Assembly (NCBI RefSeq): GCF_004341035.1
Contig: NZ_SLXK01000010.1
Location: 53,289 to 117,288, forward strand
DNA: 64,000 nt
Reading direction: 5' to 3'
Source of the DNA: Scopulibacillus darangshiensis
Lineage (GTDB): Bacteria; Bacillota; Bacilli; Bacillales; Sporolactobacillaceae
Shown: in pieces, positions 17,099 through 25,740 of the stretch
Layout: each line of letters starts with the position of its first letter
Position numbering within the stretch: the stretch's first letter is position 1
The notes under the pieces: model-generated
What the model saw: the letters and a program-made list of their open reading frames with translations, nothing else
What the model was told of the DNA's origin: nothing
The model's database searches: none
Position numbers and translations under genes: made by a program

Positions 17099-18361
17099 AT
17101 GAAAAAGTTTTTTTCGCTGTCCTTAATAATGATTTTGATTTTAAGTATGCTCGCGGGTTGCTCTACTGTAGAAAGCGCGGGTAAGGCAAACGATGACAAC
17201 ACATTGGTGATTTGGACATTCTTCGGTGATGTCAAATTAATGGCAAAGAAATTTGAGGAAAAGTATCCAAATGATCATGTTATCGTGAAGGTTTTCCCTG
17301 GAGACCAATACAAAACAAAGCTTCAAACAGCCCTTCAAGCCGGAGGGGATGATGCACCAGATATTTTTGACTTAGAAAGAAGTTATATGGGCAAGTTTAT
17401 CAACTCGGATTTTCCGGTTAATCTTACGAAAATAGGCGGTGAAGAGTTAGTAAAGGGCTATGTTCCTTATGTTCAAGAACTAGGAAGGGATAAAGACGGG
17501 GATCTTATGGCCGTTGCCGACACATCTTCCCCCGGAGGATTTTGGTGCAAAAAGGCAAATGCTAAGAAATGGCTTGGAACAGACGATCCAGAAAAAATAA
17601 GTAAAATGGTTGAATCCTGGGATAAGATTATCAAACTCGGCGAGAAAATTAATAAAAAGAGTCATGGCAAAGTCCACCTGATCTCTCATTTTGGGGATGT
17701 ATACAATGTGGAAGCTTATCATTTACAACCCTTTGTAAAAGATAAAACTCTGCAGATTGATGATGGCTGGAAAAAGGCTTACAAAATACAAAAGGAAATC
17801 TTTCAGAATGATGTCGGGGCCCACCTTGAGTTTATGTCTGCCGGCTGGAACAATGCGTTGAATGAAGGCAACGTTATATTAACTGCGATGCCTGCTTGGG
17901 CGAGTTTTATGATTGATAACGAAGACGGAAAAGCTGAAAATAAATACGCCGTGGCCAAGACGCCAAAAGGTCTCTACTTTGGCGGAACATACCGGGCGAT
18001 AAATCGAGCCTCAGATAAGAAAAAGTTAGCTTATAAATTCCTGAAATTTGTAACAAGTAAAGAATGGCAGCAATTCAACTTAGAAAAAACGGGCAATGCA
18101 CCAGCTCTGAAATCCGTTTATAAGGATAACTTTGATTCTTATACGTCTCCCTTAACAGGACATCTAAAAATATTGAAACAATACTATGATCTCGTTGAAG
18201 ACGTTCCAGCACAAAAAGCGGGCAAGTATAGCGAAGATCTGCTCGGAACATGGCGGATTGTGGCTGGGCAAGGAATAAAAGATGATAAGGATTTTAATGA
18301 TGTGGTCACACAGTTTAAAAAGAAAGTTAGAATTCTTTATCCGGAAATTAAAGTGAAGTAG
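17099..18361 (+). CDS. Extracellular sugar-binding lipoprotein (CUT1)
   Basis: 420 residues with a lysine-rich N-terminus, a hydrophobic stretch and the lipobox MLAGC, so it is probably anchored outside the membrane by lipidated Cys21. After a short linker it begins LVIWTFFGD, the usual first strand of family 1 solute-binding proteins, and ends without a tail. It delivers the saccharide to the permeases at 15303 and 16211. RBS AGAGAGGTG precedes ATG. The order permease-permease-binding protein differs from the second importer at 38649, where the binding protein comes first. Confidence 0.93.
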   Translation: MKKFFSLSLIMILILSMLAGCSTVESAGKANDDNTLVIWTFFGDVKLMAKKFEEKYPNDHVIVKVFPGDQYKTKLQTALQAGGDDAPDIFDLERSYMGKFINSDFPVNLTKIGGEELVKGYVPYVQELGRDKDGDLMAVADTSSPGGFWCKKANAKKWLGTDDPEKISKMVESWDKIIKLGEKINKKSHGKVHLISHFGDVYNVEAYHLQPFVKDKTLQIDDGWKKAYKIQKEIFQNDVGAHLEFMSAGWNNALNEGNVILTAMPAWASFMIDNEDGKAENKYAVAKTPKGLYFGGTYRAINRASDKKKLAYKFLKFVTSKEWQQFNLEKTGNAPALKSVYKDNFDSYTSPLTGHLKILKQYYDLVEDVPAQKAGKYSEDLLGTWRIVAGQGIKDDKDFNDVVTQFKKKVRILYPEIKVK

Positions 18362-18385
18362 AGAATAGCTGGAAGGAGCCATACC

Positions 18386-19642
18386 ATGAACAACCTACAA
18401 GAGGCAATAAATAACATAAGAATCATAGATGGACATGAACATATTGATATGTATGAGGTCAGGAAAGAGAGGAACATCGACTTTTTTAAATTAATTCATT
18501 ACCTGGAATCTGATATGATCAGCGCCGGGATGAAAAGGGATATTTTGTATGGAAAATCGCCGCTATCCGATAAAGAAAAAGCAGAACACTTTTTAAAATA
18601 CTGGGATAAAACGAAGAACACCACTTATGCATTGATGATAAAAGATGCGATGGAAGGCCTTTACAATATGGAAGATTGGTCAGTGAAGGGACTGCTTGCA
18701 TTAAATGAAAAGGTAAAAGCCAAGACGAACGACAGAAGCTGGTTCAAAGAGGTTTTAAATGACAAATCAGGGATTGATCTCGCTTTTACATTAGTTCAAA
18801 CGACAGACGTTGATTTTTCGCTATTCCGGCCCATTTTATTTTTAGATTTTATGTTTAGGCTAAGAGGTCCTGCCGACATTGAATTTATCAAGAAAAAGAG
18901 CAAAATGGCCATTCATTCATTAAAAGACTATCAGGCTGCGGTGAGGGTGATTATTGACAATCTGGTAAAAGATGGCATGACTGCATCCAAATTAGGCCAC
19001 GCTTACTGGCGGACGCTATATTCACAAAAACCAACATATCATGAGGCGGAACAGGTTTTTAACAGGCTAAAAAGCGGTTTTATAAATGGCGGTCTCTCAC
19101 AACAGGAAGCCATGACGCTGCAGAACTTTCTCATTCATTATGTCATTCAATGCTCAATTTCGAACGACTTGCCGATTCAGATTCACACCGGCCACCAAGA
19201 AACCAGTGTTTCACGAAATGGCAACATCATAACGAACTCTAAGGTTACCAATTTAATTCCGATTCTTGCGGAATACCCTGACGGCAAATTCGTGCTTCTG
19301 CATAACGGCATACCATACCATCAGGAATACTTATCGATCGTGAAGAACTTTACCAATGCATACGCGGACTTTACTTGGTCTTACATCATCTCTCCGACGC
19401 TGGCCAAGCAGCTTTTGCACCAGACGATTGAAATGGTGCCAATGTCGAAAATATTCGGATTTGGCGGGGATTACAATTCTGTAGAAGGAACTTATGCCCA
19501 TCAGAAGCTGGCGAGAAAAATAGTGGGCGAAGTCTTAACGGAAAAAACAGAAGCAAACATATTTTCCGAGCAAGAAGCTATAACATTTGCCAAGCGGATT
19601 TTCAGGGATAATTTAATCGACTTTTACAAAATAGAGGTGTGA
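18386..19642 (+). CDS. Amidohydrolase-superfamily protein (uronate isomerase/Amidohydro_2 like)
   Basis: 418 residues. The metal-binding HxH at the start (IDGHEHID, about residues 15-22), a mid-chain His in IQIHTGHQE, a further His in LLHNGIPYHQEY and an Asp in GFGGDYNS follow the order of metal ligands in TIM-barrel amidohydrolases. The overall helical insertion and size resemble the Amidohydro_2/uronate isomerase group. It could hydrolyse, isomerise or decarboxylate a sugar-derived compound. It starts 24 bases after the binding-protein gene and ends 4 bases before the next gene, so it belongs to the LacI operon. The reaction is not known. Confidence 0.75.
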   Translation: MNNLQEAINNIRIIDGHEHIDMYEVRKERNIDFFKLIHYLESDMISAGMKRDILYGKSPLSDKEKAEHFLKYWDKTKNTTYALMIKDAMEGLYNMEDWSVKGLLALNEKVKAKTNDRSWFKEVLNDKSGIDLAFTLVQTTDVDFSLFRPILFLDFMFRLRGPADIEFIKKKSKMAIHSLKDYQAAVRVIIDNLVKDGMTASKLGHAYWRTLYSQKPTYHEAEQVFNRLKSGFINGGLSQQEAMTLQNFLIHYVIQCSISNDLPIQIHTGHQETSVSRNGNIITNSKVTNLIPILAEYPDGKFVLLHNGIPYHQEYLSIVKNFTNAYADFTWSYIISPTLAKQLLHQTIEMVPMSKIFGFGGDYNSVEGTYAHQKLARKIVGEVLTEKTEANIFSEQEAITFAKRIFRDNLIDFYKIEV

Positions 19643-19646
19643 TGCG

Positions 19647-21707
19647 ATGTTTGTTGTGAAATCAATAGCAGGGGCAGGGGTTGGCAGAGAGCAGAAAAAA
19701 GGGGTATTGATCAGGCCAGCGGGCTCAAAAAACGATGATATCGGATTAAGGTTCGATTCACTTCTTGACGTATACAAGCCTGATAATCAGATGGAAAGTA
19801 TTTTAATAGATAAGATAACGCAGAATAATGGCAAACACCATGCCGTTGGAGCGGGAACAGCATTTGACGTTTCTGCTGAGTGGACAGACATCCAGGATGA
19901 CTGCGGCTATACATCTGTCTACTTAAAGGTCAGGTATAAAGATCATGCTGAAGGGGAGTATGGCTTCCGTTTTTGCGGACAGCTGCTGGGAGCAGGGGAA
20001 CCTACTTGGATGATTCCAGGTGTGTTTTATAAGAATAATAGTTTTGAACAAAATACGAGGAAGTATCCACGGTATAGTCGGGAAAACGTAAATAGCGAAA
20101 AGATGATGTCAAACTATTGGTCGTTTCGTTCGGACAGGGCGGCCTTGCCGGCCATTTTCGCGTGGAACGATGATGTATGCGGGGCGCTGTGTGTTGAGGA
20201 ACAATCCGCAGTAGGCATGACAGGAGTAGGCTTTCAAAGAGAAGATGGGAAGACCGACATTTGGATTAACTTTCCCTATCGCGAGGAACCGGTAACTTTC
20301 GTTGGAGAACCTGTCCCTGATCCAGCTGATGTAACCTATTATGCCTTCCAGCCGGGAGAAGAGGTTGAATTACATTTTAAAGTTTATATTGGATCACCTG
20401 ATTTGCATTCTTATGATCCTTTTGTCCGGCAAATGTACAAATTACACCAACAAGAAAACGATCTGAACCCTTGGATGGGTCTCCAAGAGGCGGCGGAACA
20501 TACGGCTTGCGGCCTATATAACTGGCATTATATGCCTGAACATCAAATATTAAATGAAACGGCAGCGTTTGACCGTGAACTTAATAATAATGTCAAAGGG
20601 ATGGGTGACCGGCCGCATATGCATGTCGGCTGGGTGAGCGGGGTCCCCTATGCTTATGCATTATTGAAATACGGGCGAAAAAAAGACAAGAAGGCTTATA
20701 TTGACGCGGCTGTCGGGGTATTGGACAACATTGCCTCCGCTTTAGCTCCAAGCGGCTTGTTCTGGGCATCATGGGTGCTTGGAAAAGGATGGGGAACAGG
20801 CTGGAATCCGAAATCTGATTGGCTTCAAGCAAGAACGATCTCAGAAGCAACGCTTTTTATGACCCGCGCCCTATCGATGGAGAAAGAAAGGGGCGTCTCT
20901 CACCCAAGTTGGGAAAAAGCTGTCCGTTCTAACCTTGACTTTGCGCAAACGATTCAACGGAATGATGGGAACCTCGGTTCTTACTACGATTGCAATAGTG
21001 GAACCGTTGAAGAATGGGATGGGGCAGCAGGAATCCTATGGATTGCCGCCCTTTTGGAAGGTTACAATTTTTTTCAAAAGGAGGAATACAGCAAGGTTGC
21101 TGATAAGGCTGGTGACTATTATTCCAAATTTATTTTAGATGAATATATTTATGGTGCGCCAGAAGACGTCCATCTTACGCCAACATCAGAAGATGCTTAC
21201 AATGCTGTGGTTGCCTACGTGTTGTTGTATGAGGTGAGTTATGACAAAAAGTGGCTGAAGCTCGCGGTTCTTGCCGCTGATTGGATGATGACGTTCCGCT
21301 GGTCCTATAATCTGAACTTTCCTGACAATACATTTTTAAAACAATATGACTTTCGTTCACGGGGAGCTGATCAGGCTTCACCTTCCAACCAGCATTTACA
21401 TAATTATGGGTTATTTTGTGTTCCAGAAATGCTGAGATTGTGGAACTATACCCATGATGCTTATTATTTGGAACGGACGAGAGATAATCTGCTATGCTTC
21501 CTGCAATTTATTGCGAGAAAAGATGGTGATTTTAACGCATACAGAGGGATGGTTACCGAGCGATTCTATAATACCAATTGCTTTCAACCTAAGGGGATGA
21601 TGTTAACGCTATCACATTCCTGGTGTGTCGGCCTTGTCTTGTATGCTTGCCAAGAAGCACTGCCGTATGCTGAAGATTTAAAAATTGATAGTTATATAGA
21701 ATCGTAA
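19647..21707 (+). CDS. Uncharacterised 686-residue protein, probable (alpha/alpha)6-barrel carbohydrate enzyme
   Basis: No family is recognised with confidence. The first 260 residues are beta-rich and poor in hydrophobic runs (FDVSAEWTDIQDDCGY, DIWINFPYREEPVTF). The remainder is made of repeated helix pairs with aromatic-rich turns such as LFWASWVLGKGWGTGW, EEWDGAAGILWIAALLEG and FLQFIARKDGDFNAYRG. That layout, a beta-sandwich followed by a six-hairpin toroid, is common in glycoside hydrolases and polysaccharide lyases. No signal peptide is present, so it acts in the cytosol on imported material. It sits between the amidohydrolase and SIS isomerase in the LacI operon. Catalytic residues cannot be assigned from one sequence. 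Confidence 0.7.
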   Translation: MFVVKSIAGAGVGREQKKGVLIRPAGSKNDDIGLRFDSLLDVYKPDNQMESILIDKITQNNGKHHAVGAGTAFDVSAEWTDIQDDCGYTSVYLKVRYKDHAEGEYGFRFCGQLLGAGEPTWMIPGVFYKNNSFEQNTRKYPRYSRENVNSEKMMSNYWSFRSDRAALPAIFAWNDDVCGALCVEEQSAVGMTGVGFQREDGKTDIWINFPYREEPVTFVGEPVPDPADVTYYAFQPGEEVELHFKVYIGSPDLHSYDPFVRQMYKLHQQENDLNPWMGLQEAAEHTACGLYNWHYMPEHQILNETAAFDRELNNNVKGMGDRPHMHVGWVSGVPYAYALLKYGRKKDKKAYIDAAVGVLDNIASALAPSGLFWASWVLGKGWGTGWNPKSDWLQARTISEATLFMTRALSMEKERGVSHPSWEKAVRSNLDFAQTIQRNDGNLGSYYDCNSGTVEEWDGAAGILWIAALLEGYNFFQKEEYSKVADKAGDYYSKFILDEYIYGAPEDVHLTPTSEDAYNAVVAYVLLYEVSYDKKWLKLAVLAADWMMTFRWSYNLNFPDNTFLKQYDFRSRGADQASPSNQHLHNYGLFCVPEMLRLWNYTHDAYYLERTRDNLLCFLQFIARKDGDFNAYRGMVTERFYNTNCFQPKGMMLTLSHSWCVGLVLYACQEALPYAEDLKIDSYIES

Positions 21708-21719
21708 CGGAGGGGAGAA

Positions 21720-22355
21720 ATGGAATTGAACAGACAAATCCAAAGGCTGCTGCAAACTTATCCTGACCTTGTAGAATGCCAGGACGCTATTATGGACGCC
21801 TTTCAAGCACTAAAAGAAATGTTTGAAAACAAAGGGAAACTATTGCTGGCTGGAAATGGCGGCAGTGCCTCGGACTGTGAACACATTGTAGGGGAATTAA
21901 TGAAAGGGTTTGTTTTAAAGAGAGCATTGCCCCAGTCTGAAAAAAATAAGCTGGCCGAAGCGGGGGACGATGGAGGATATATCGGGCATCACTTGCAAGG
22001 GGCGCTGCCGGCCATATCACTTGTCGGTCACACCTCTTTGATGACTGCCTTTGCCAATGATGTTGCACCCGATTTGGTGTTTGCCCAGCAGGTGTATGGC
22101 TATGGAAAAGCTGGGGATGCTTTCTTAGGAATTAGCACGTCAGGCAACTCAAAGAATATCGTTCAAGCTGCTACTGTGGCCAATTCACAAGGCATGACAA
22201 CGATCTGTTTAACAGGAAAAGGCGGCGGAGCATTGAAGGAGATTGCTGATATTACGATTGATGTTCCTTACCAAGAAACCTTTATGGTGCAGGAGAGGCA
22301 TCTGCCGATCTATCATAGCCTATGTTTGATGTTAGAGGAGGCATTCTTTGCATGA
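21720..22355 (+). CDS. SIS-domain sugar-phosphate isomerase (GmhA-like)
   Basis: 211 residues of the GmhA/DiaA group. The phosphate-binding region LLAGNGGSASDCEHIVGELMKGF and the second Ser/Thr-rich loop LGISTSGNSKNI are typical of sedoheptulose-7-phosphate isomerase. GmhA normally makes heptose for lipopolysaccharide or S-layer glycan, but no other heptose genes are near. In this catabolic operon it may instead interconvert an aldose and a ketose phosphate derived from the imported sugar. RBS GGAGGGG precedes ATG, and its stop overlaps the next start (ATGA). Confidence 0.85.
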   Translation: MELNRQIQRLLQTYPDLVECQDAIMDAFQALKEMFENKGKLLLAGNGGSASDCEHIVGELMKGFVLKRALPQSEKNKLAEAGDDGGYIGHHLQGALPAISLVGHTSLMTAFANDVAPDLVFAQQVYGYGKAGDAFLGISTSGNSKNIVQAATVANSQGMTTICLTGKGGGALKEIADITIDVPYQETFMVQERHLPIYHSLCLMLEEAFFA

Positions 22356-23335
22356 ATTTACTTGCCGGATTGGATATTGGCGGTACGAAGTGTGCGGTTG
22401 TTTTGGGGGTAGAGGACAGGAATCAGCATGTCGAAGTGATAGCGAGAAGATCATTTCCAACGCCTGATAGTCCTGGGCTCGCGATTGATAGAATGATGCA
22501 GAACCTTGAAGACATGATAGCTGCTAGAAATGACTTGAATTTGCTTTCTATTGGGATCAGCTGCGGCGGACCGCTTGACAGCAGGAAGGGTCTTATCTTA
22601 TCGCCGCCTAATTTGCCGAATTGGGATCGGATCGATATGATTACACCTCTTCAAGAGCGTTTCCATGTTCCCGCCGCGATCCAAAATGACGCCAATGCTT
22701 GTGCGCTCGCAGAATGGAAATGGGGAGCAGGCAAGGGATACAAAAACCTGATATTTTTGACGTTCGGAACCGGCATGGGTGCTGGCTTGATTTTAGATGG
22801 ACGCTTGTATTCCGGCACGAACGATATGGCAGGTGAAGTCGGGCATATTCGGCTTGAGGATGAGGGACCAGAAGGATTTGGAAAAGCGGGTTCATTTGAA
22901 GGCTTTTGCAGCGGCGGCGGGATCGCCCGCTTTGCTCAATACAAAGTAAAACAGCACCTAACCCAAGGGGAATCTACCAGTCTATGCGGTGATATAACAG
23001 CAAAATCGGTGGCAGAGGCGGCGCTTGCCGGCGATGACCTGGCCTGCGAGATATTCGAAGTGGTAGGCCAAAAGCTTGGAAAGGGGTTAGCTATTTTACT
23101 GGATATTCTTAATCCTGAAAGAGTAATTATCGGAAGTATCTATTCACGGCAAGAAGACTTGTTAAAGCCCACGATGCTAAAGGAGCTCAAGAAAGAAGCT
23201 CTTTCTCACGCGTATCAAGTTTGTACGATTGTGCCTTCAGGGTTAGGAGAAAAAGTCGGGGATTTGGCTTCTTTATCGGTGGCAAAACATGCACTGGATA
23301 ACATACCAAATAAAAAAGGAGAAGGCCATGTTTGA
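22352..23335 (+). CDS. ROK-family sugar kinase lacking the zinc motif
   Basis: 327 residues. The ATP phosphate-binding loop GLDIGGTKCAVVLG opens the protein, followed by the sugar-site Asp in IQNDANACALAEWKWGAG and the second glycine-rich loop FLTFGTGMGAGLILDG. The usual ROK zinc motif CxCGxxGCxE is not present; the corresponding stretch reads GFGKAGSFEGFCSGGG. It therefore belongs to a zinc-free branch or has changed specificity. ATG 22352 has GAGGAGG upstream and overlaps the previous stop by 4 bases, so it is translationally coupled to the SIS isomerase. It likely phosphorylates a hexose released in the cytosol. Confidence 0.88.
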   Translation: MNLLAGLDIGGTKCAVVLGVEDRNQHVEVIARRSFPTPDSPGLAIDRMMQNLEDMIAARNDLNLLSIGISCGGPLDSRKGLILSPPNLPNWDRIDMITPLQERFHVPAAIQNDANACALAEWKWGAGKGYKNLIFLTFGTGMGAGLILDGRLYSGTNDMAGEVGHIRLEDEGPEGFGKAGSFEGFCSGGGIARFAQYKVKQHLTQGESTSLCGDITAKSVAEAALAGDDLACEIFEVVGQKLGKGLAILLDILNPERVIIGSIYSRQEDLLKPTMLKELKKEALSHAYQVCTIVPSGLGEKVGDLASLSVAKHALDNIPNKKGEGHV

Positions 23336-25481
23336 GATACAGCAGTTACAAGATGGATTACATGTGATAGCGGACAATCAAACATTGTTTGAAGGCGTAA
23401 AGGTCTCATTAACACTTGATGGAAATGATAAAAGAACATTGTTGCCGTCAGGTCTGGAAAAAAGAGAAGGCACCACTGACTTGGGAAATTATACAGAATA
23501 TATATGTGAGTTCAATGAAGAAAACGGAGGGAATCAGGCTATTGTCAACTTCCGCAGCTTTTACGACTTAACTGTTGTTCATGTTACGGCTGAACTTGAG
23601 AAGGAAAAGCTATTCAAAAAACAGCCGTCCTTCGCCGCCAACCATGCTGTCACTATTACGCTGAACAGCCCTGTCCAAAATTATCAACTATTGGCAAATT
23701 ACCAGCATAAAAGTTGGTGGACGCGCCCTTTCTTTGGCGACAATCTCCGCATGGTGCCGGAAAAGACACAGTCGCTGCTGCTTAAGATGGCAAATGGCTA
23801 CCATCATGTTCTCCCTGTCGTCGATGGAAATCTCCGCACAGAACTAGCGGGAGGATGCGATGGCTTGGAAGTATCAGTTTCCCCTTTTCAAGGCGGGTTT
23901 AGGAGTCTTTCTAATGTTGCCTTCATCCTAGGGTCAGACACGGACCCATTCCAATTAGTTGATGCCAATGTAAAACGTGCCGCTTCTGTTATTGGCCAAT
24001 CTATTATGAGCAGGCAAGAGAAAACCTATCCTGAGATATTGGATTACTTAGGCTGGTGCAGCTGGGATGCTTTTTATCATGATGTCAATGAACAGGGTTT
24101 ATTTGCAAAAGCAGAAGAATTACAAACGCTGAACTTGCCGGCAAAATGGATCATGATCGATGATGGCTGGTCTGAAGTAAGGGATAATAAGTTGTTTTCC
24201 TTTGAAGCGGATAAAAACAAATTTCCAAACGGCTTATCTTTTGTTACCCAAAAACTTAAAAGCAACTTTGGCATCAATTGGGTCGGTGTGTGGCACACGA
24301 TAGCAGGCTATTGGGATGGGGTCCACCCGGAAAGCTCAATCGCTGCTGACTGCCGGCAAAATCTTTACCAGACCAACCAAGGAGCCCTTGTGCCTGTTCC
24401 TGAGGCGGAAAAAGGATTTGGATTTTGGCATCAGTGGCATAAGAAGCTGAGAGAGGATGGCATTGATTTTGTTAAAGTCGACAGCCAAAGTGCCATCGCA
24501 AACTTTTTCGAACACGAATTGTCAATTGGAGAGGCAGCTGCCGGTGCTCATACAGCCCTAGAGGCGTCATGTTCGCTCCACTTTAATAACACAGTCATCA
24601 ATTGTATGGGCATGGCTGCGGAGAATATCTGGCATCGGCCTTACTCATCAGTATCGCGAAACAGCGATGATTTTGTTCCTGAAAATAAAAACGGTTTTAG
24701 AGAGCATGCCCTGCAGAATGCCTATAACTCCCTTTATCACGGCCCATTTTATTGGGGAGATTGGGATATGTATTGGAGCAGGAATCATGATGATCAGCAA
24801 AATATGATTTTAAGAGCAGTCAGCGGCGGTCCAATTTATATAAGTGATAAGCTCGAAAAGACAAACGCCGATTTGGTGCGGCCGCTTGTGTATAAGGATG
24901 GGCGAATTATCCGGTGCGACAGGCCGGGAATGCCAACTAAAGATTGCTTAATGCAAGATCCAATCAGCAGCAGCATTCCTCTAAAGATTTGGAATCGCAA
25001 AGGCGATACGGGAGTGATCGCAACTTTTAACATAAGTGAAGCGGGCAGCAGCGTCCATGGCGCCATAAATCCTCAGGATATACCCGGACTAGATGGGGAA
25101 GATTTTATCCTTTATGATGTGCTACAGAAAACATACGAAACAGTTAAGAAAGACGAAACGAAAGATATCAGTTTAGAGAAAGACGATGCTGCCATTTATT
25201 TGGTTGTTCCAGCAGATGAGGTCGTGAACCCACTAGGTCTTATCAATAAATTGATTCCAAGCGACAGTATCTTGGAGAAGAGACAGAATGGACAGACCCT
25301 ATCTTTGTTAATAAAAGAAGGCGGTTCCTTTGCTTTTGTTTCCATGGCAAAGGTCAGCCAAGTATGGGTTAACGGCAGACCAGTTGAAACGGAAGGACTG
25401 CCCGGACAGGAAAGTGTGTATGTGATCGACTGCGAAGGAGAAGAAGGCACCGTCAGAATAGATATTGCTATTAAAAATTAA
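23328..25481 (+). CDS. GH36 raffinose-synthase/SIP1-like glycosidase
   Basis: 717 residues matching the raffinose synthase (seed imbibition) branch of GH36. The catalytic barrel begins LGWCSWDAFYHDV and continues with KWIMIDDGWSEV and GVWHTIAGYWDGV. The nucleophile Asp is in DFVKVDSQSAI, and the acid/base region is SRNSDDFVPEN. The C-terminal beta domain follows from about residue 540. ATG 23328 with AAAGGAGAAGG upstream is preferred to the earlier in-frame ATG 23289. Bacterial members hydrolyse alpha-galactosides. It lacks a signal peptide, so it acts on imported oligosaccharide. Confidence 0.9.
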   Translation: MFEIQQLQDGLHVIADNQTLFEGVKVSLTLDGNDKRTLLPSGLEKREGTTDLGNYTEYICEFNEENGGNQAIVNFRSFYDLTVVHVTAELEKEKLFKKQPSFAANHAVTITLNSPVQNYQLLANYQHKSWWTRPFFGDNLRMVPEKTQSLLLKMANGYHHVLPVVDGNLRTELAGGCDGLEVSVSPFQGGFRSLSNVAFILGSDTDPFQLVDANVKRAASVIGQSIMSRQEKTYPEILDYLGWCSWDAFYHDVNEQGLFAKAEELQTLNLPAKWIMIDDGWSEVRDNKLFSFEADKNKFPNGLSFVTQKLKSNFGINWVGVWHTIAGYWDGVHPESSIAADCRQNLYQTNQGALVPVPEAEKGFGFWHQWHKKLREDGIDFVKVDSQSAIANFFEHELSIGEAAAGAHTALEASCSLHFNNTVINCMGMAAENIWHRPYSSVSRNSDDFVPENKNGFREHALQNAYNSLYHGPFYWGDWDMYWSRNHDDQQNMILRAVSGGPIYISDKLEKTNADLVRPLVYKDGRIIRCDRPGMPTKDCLMQDPISSSIPLKIWNRKGDTGVIATFNISEAGSSVHGAINPQDIPGLDGEDFILYDVLQKTYETVKKDETKDISLEKDDAAIYLVVPADEVVNPLGLINKLIPSDSILEKRQNGQTLSLLIKEGGSFAFVSMAKVSQVWVNGRPVETEGLPGQESVYVIDCEGEEGTVRIDIAIKN

Positions 25482-25499
25482 TCGATGGGAGGGGGAGCA

Positions 25500-25676
25500 A
25501 TGGGAGCATTTAATCATTTGCATCTGCCGTCGGAAGAGATTCCGGTCATGGGTGATGTCGATACAGCGATTATCGGCGGATCAATGGCAGGGATTTCTAG
25601 CGCTTTAAAGCTGGCAGGCTTAGGGAAGCAAGTCATAATTGTTGAATCCAGAACATATGGGGCAGTCCGGATTTGA
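25500..25676 (+). pseudogene. Truncated FAD-dependent oxidoreductase (N-terminal relic)
   Basis: A 58-codon remnant behind a good ribosome site (GGGAGGGGGAGCA). Residues VDTAIIGGSMAGISSALKLAGLGKQVIIVES form the dinucleotide-binding beta-alpha-beta unit of an FAD-dependent oxidoreductase, here split only for reading: GGSMAG is the glycine motif. The frame ends soon after ESRTYGA at a TGA, and only 64 bases separate it from the GH1 gene, so most of the original enzyme has been deleted. A functional 58-residue protein is unlikely. Confidence 0.8.
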
Positions 25677-25740
25677 ACGAAGTTAGTGAACAAATGACAA
25701 GAAATATTTCTATCCAGGAGTTAAAAGGAGGCCGACAAAA

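Noticed and set aside
21720..22355. Heptose biosynthesis locus for cell-surface glycan
   Set aside because: Only a GmhA-like isomerase is present; kinase, phosphatase and nucleotidyltransferase partners are missing and the context is catabolic.
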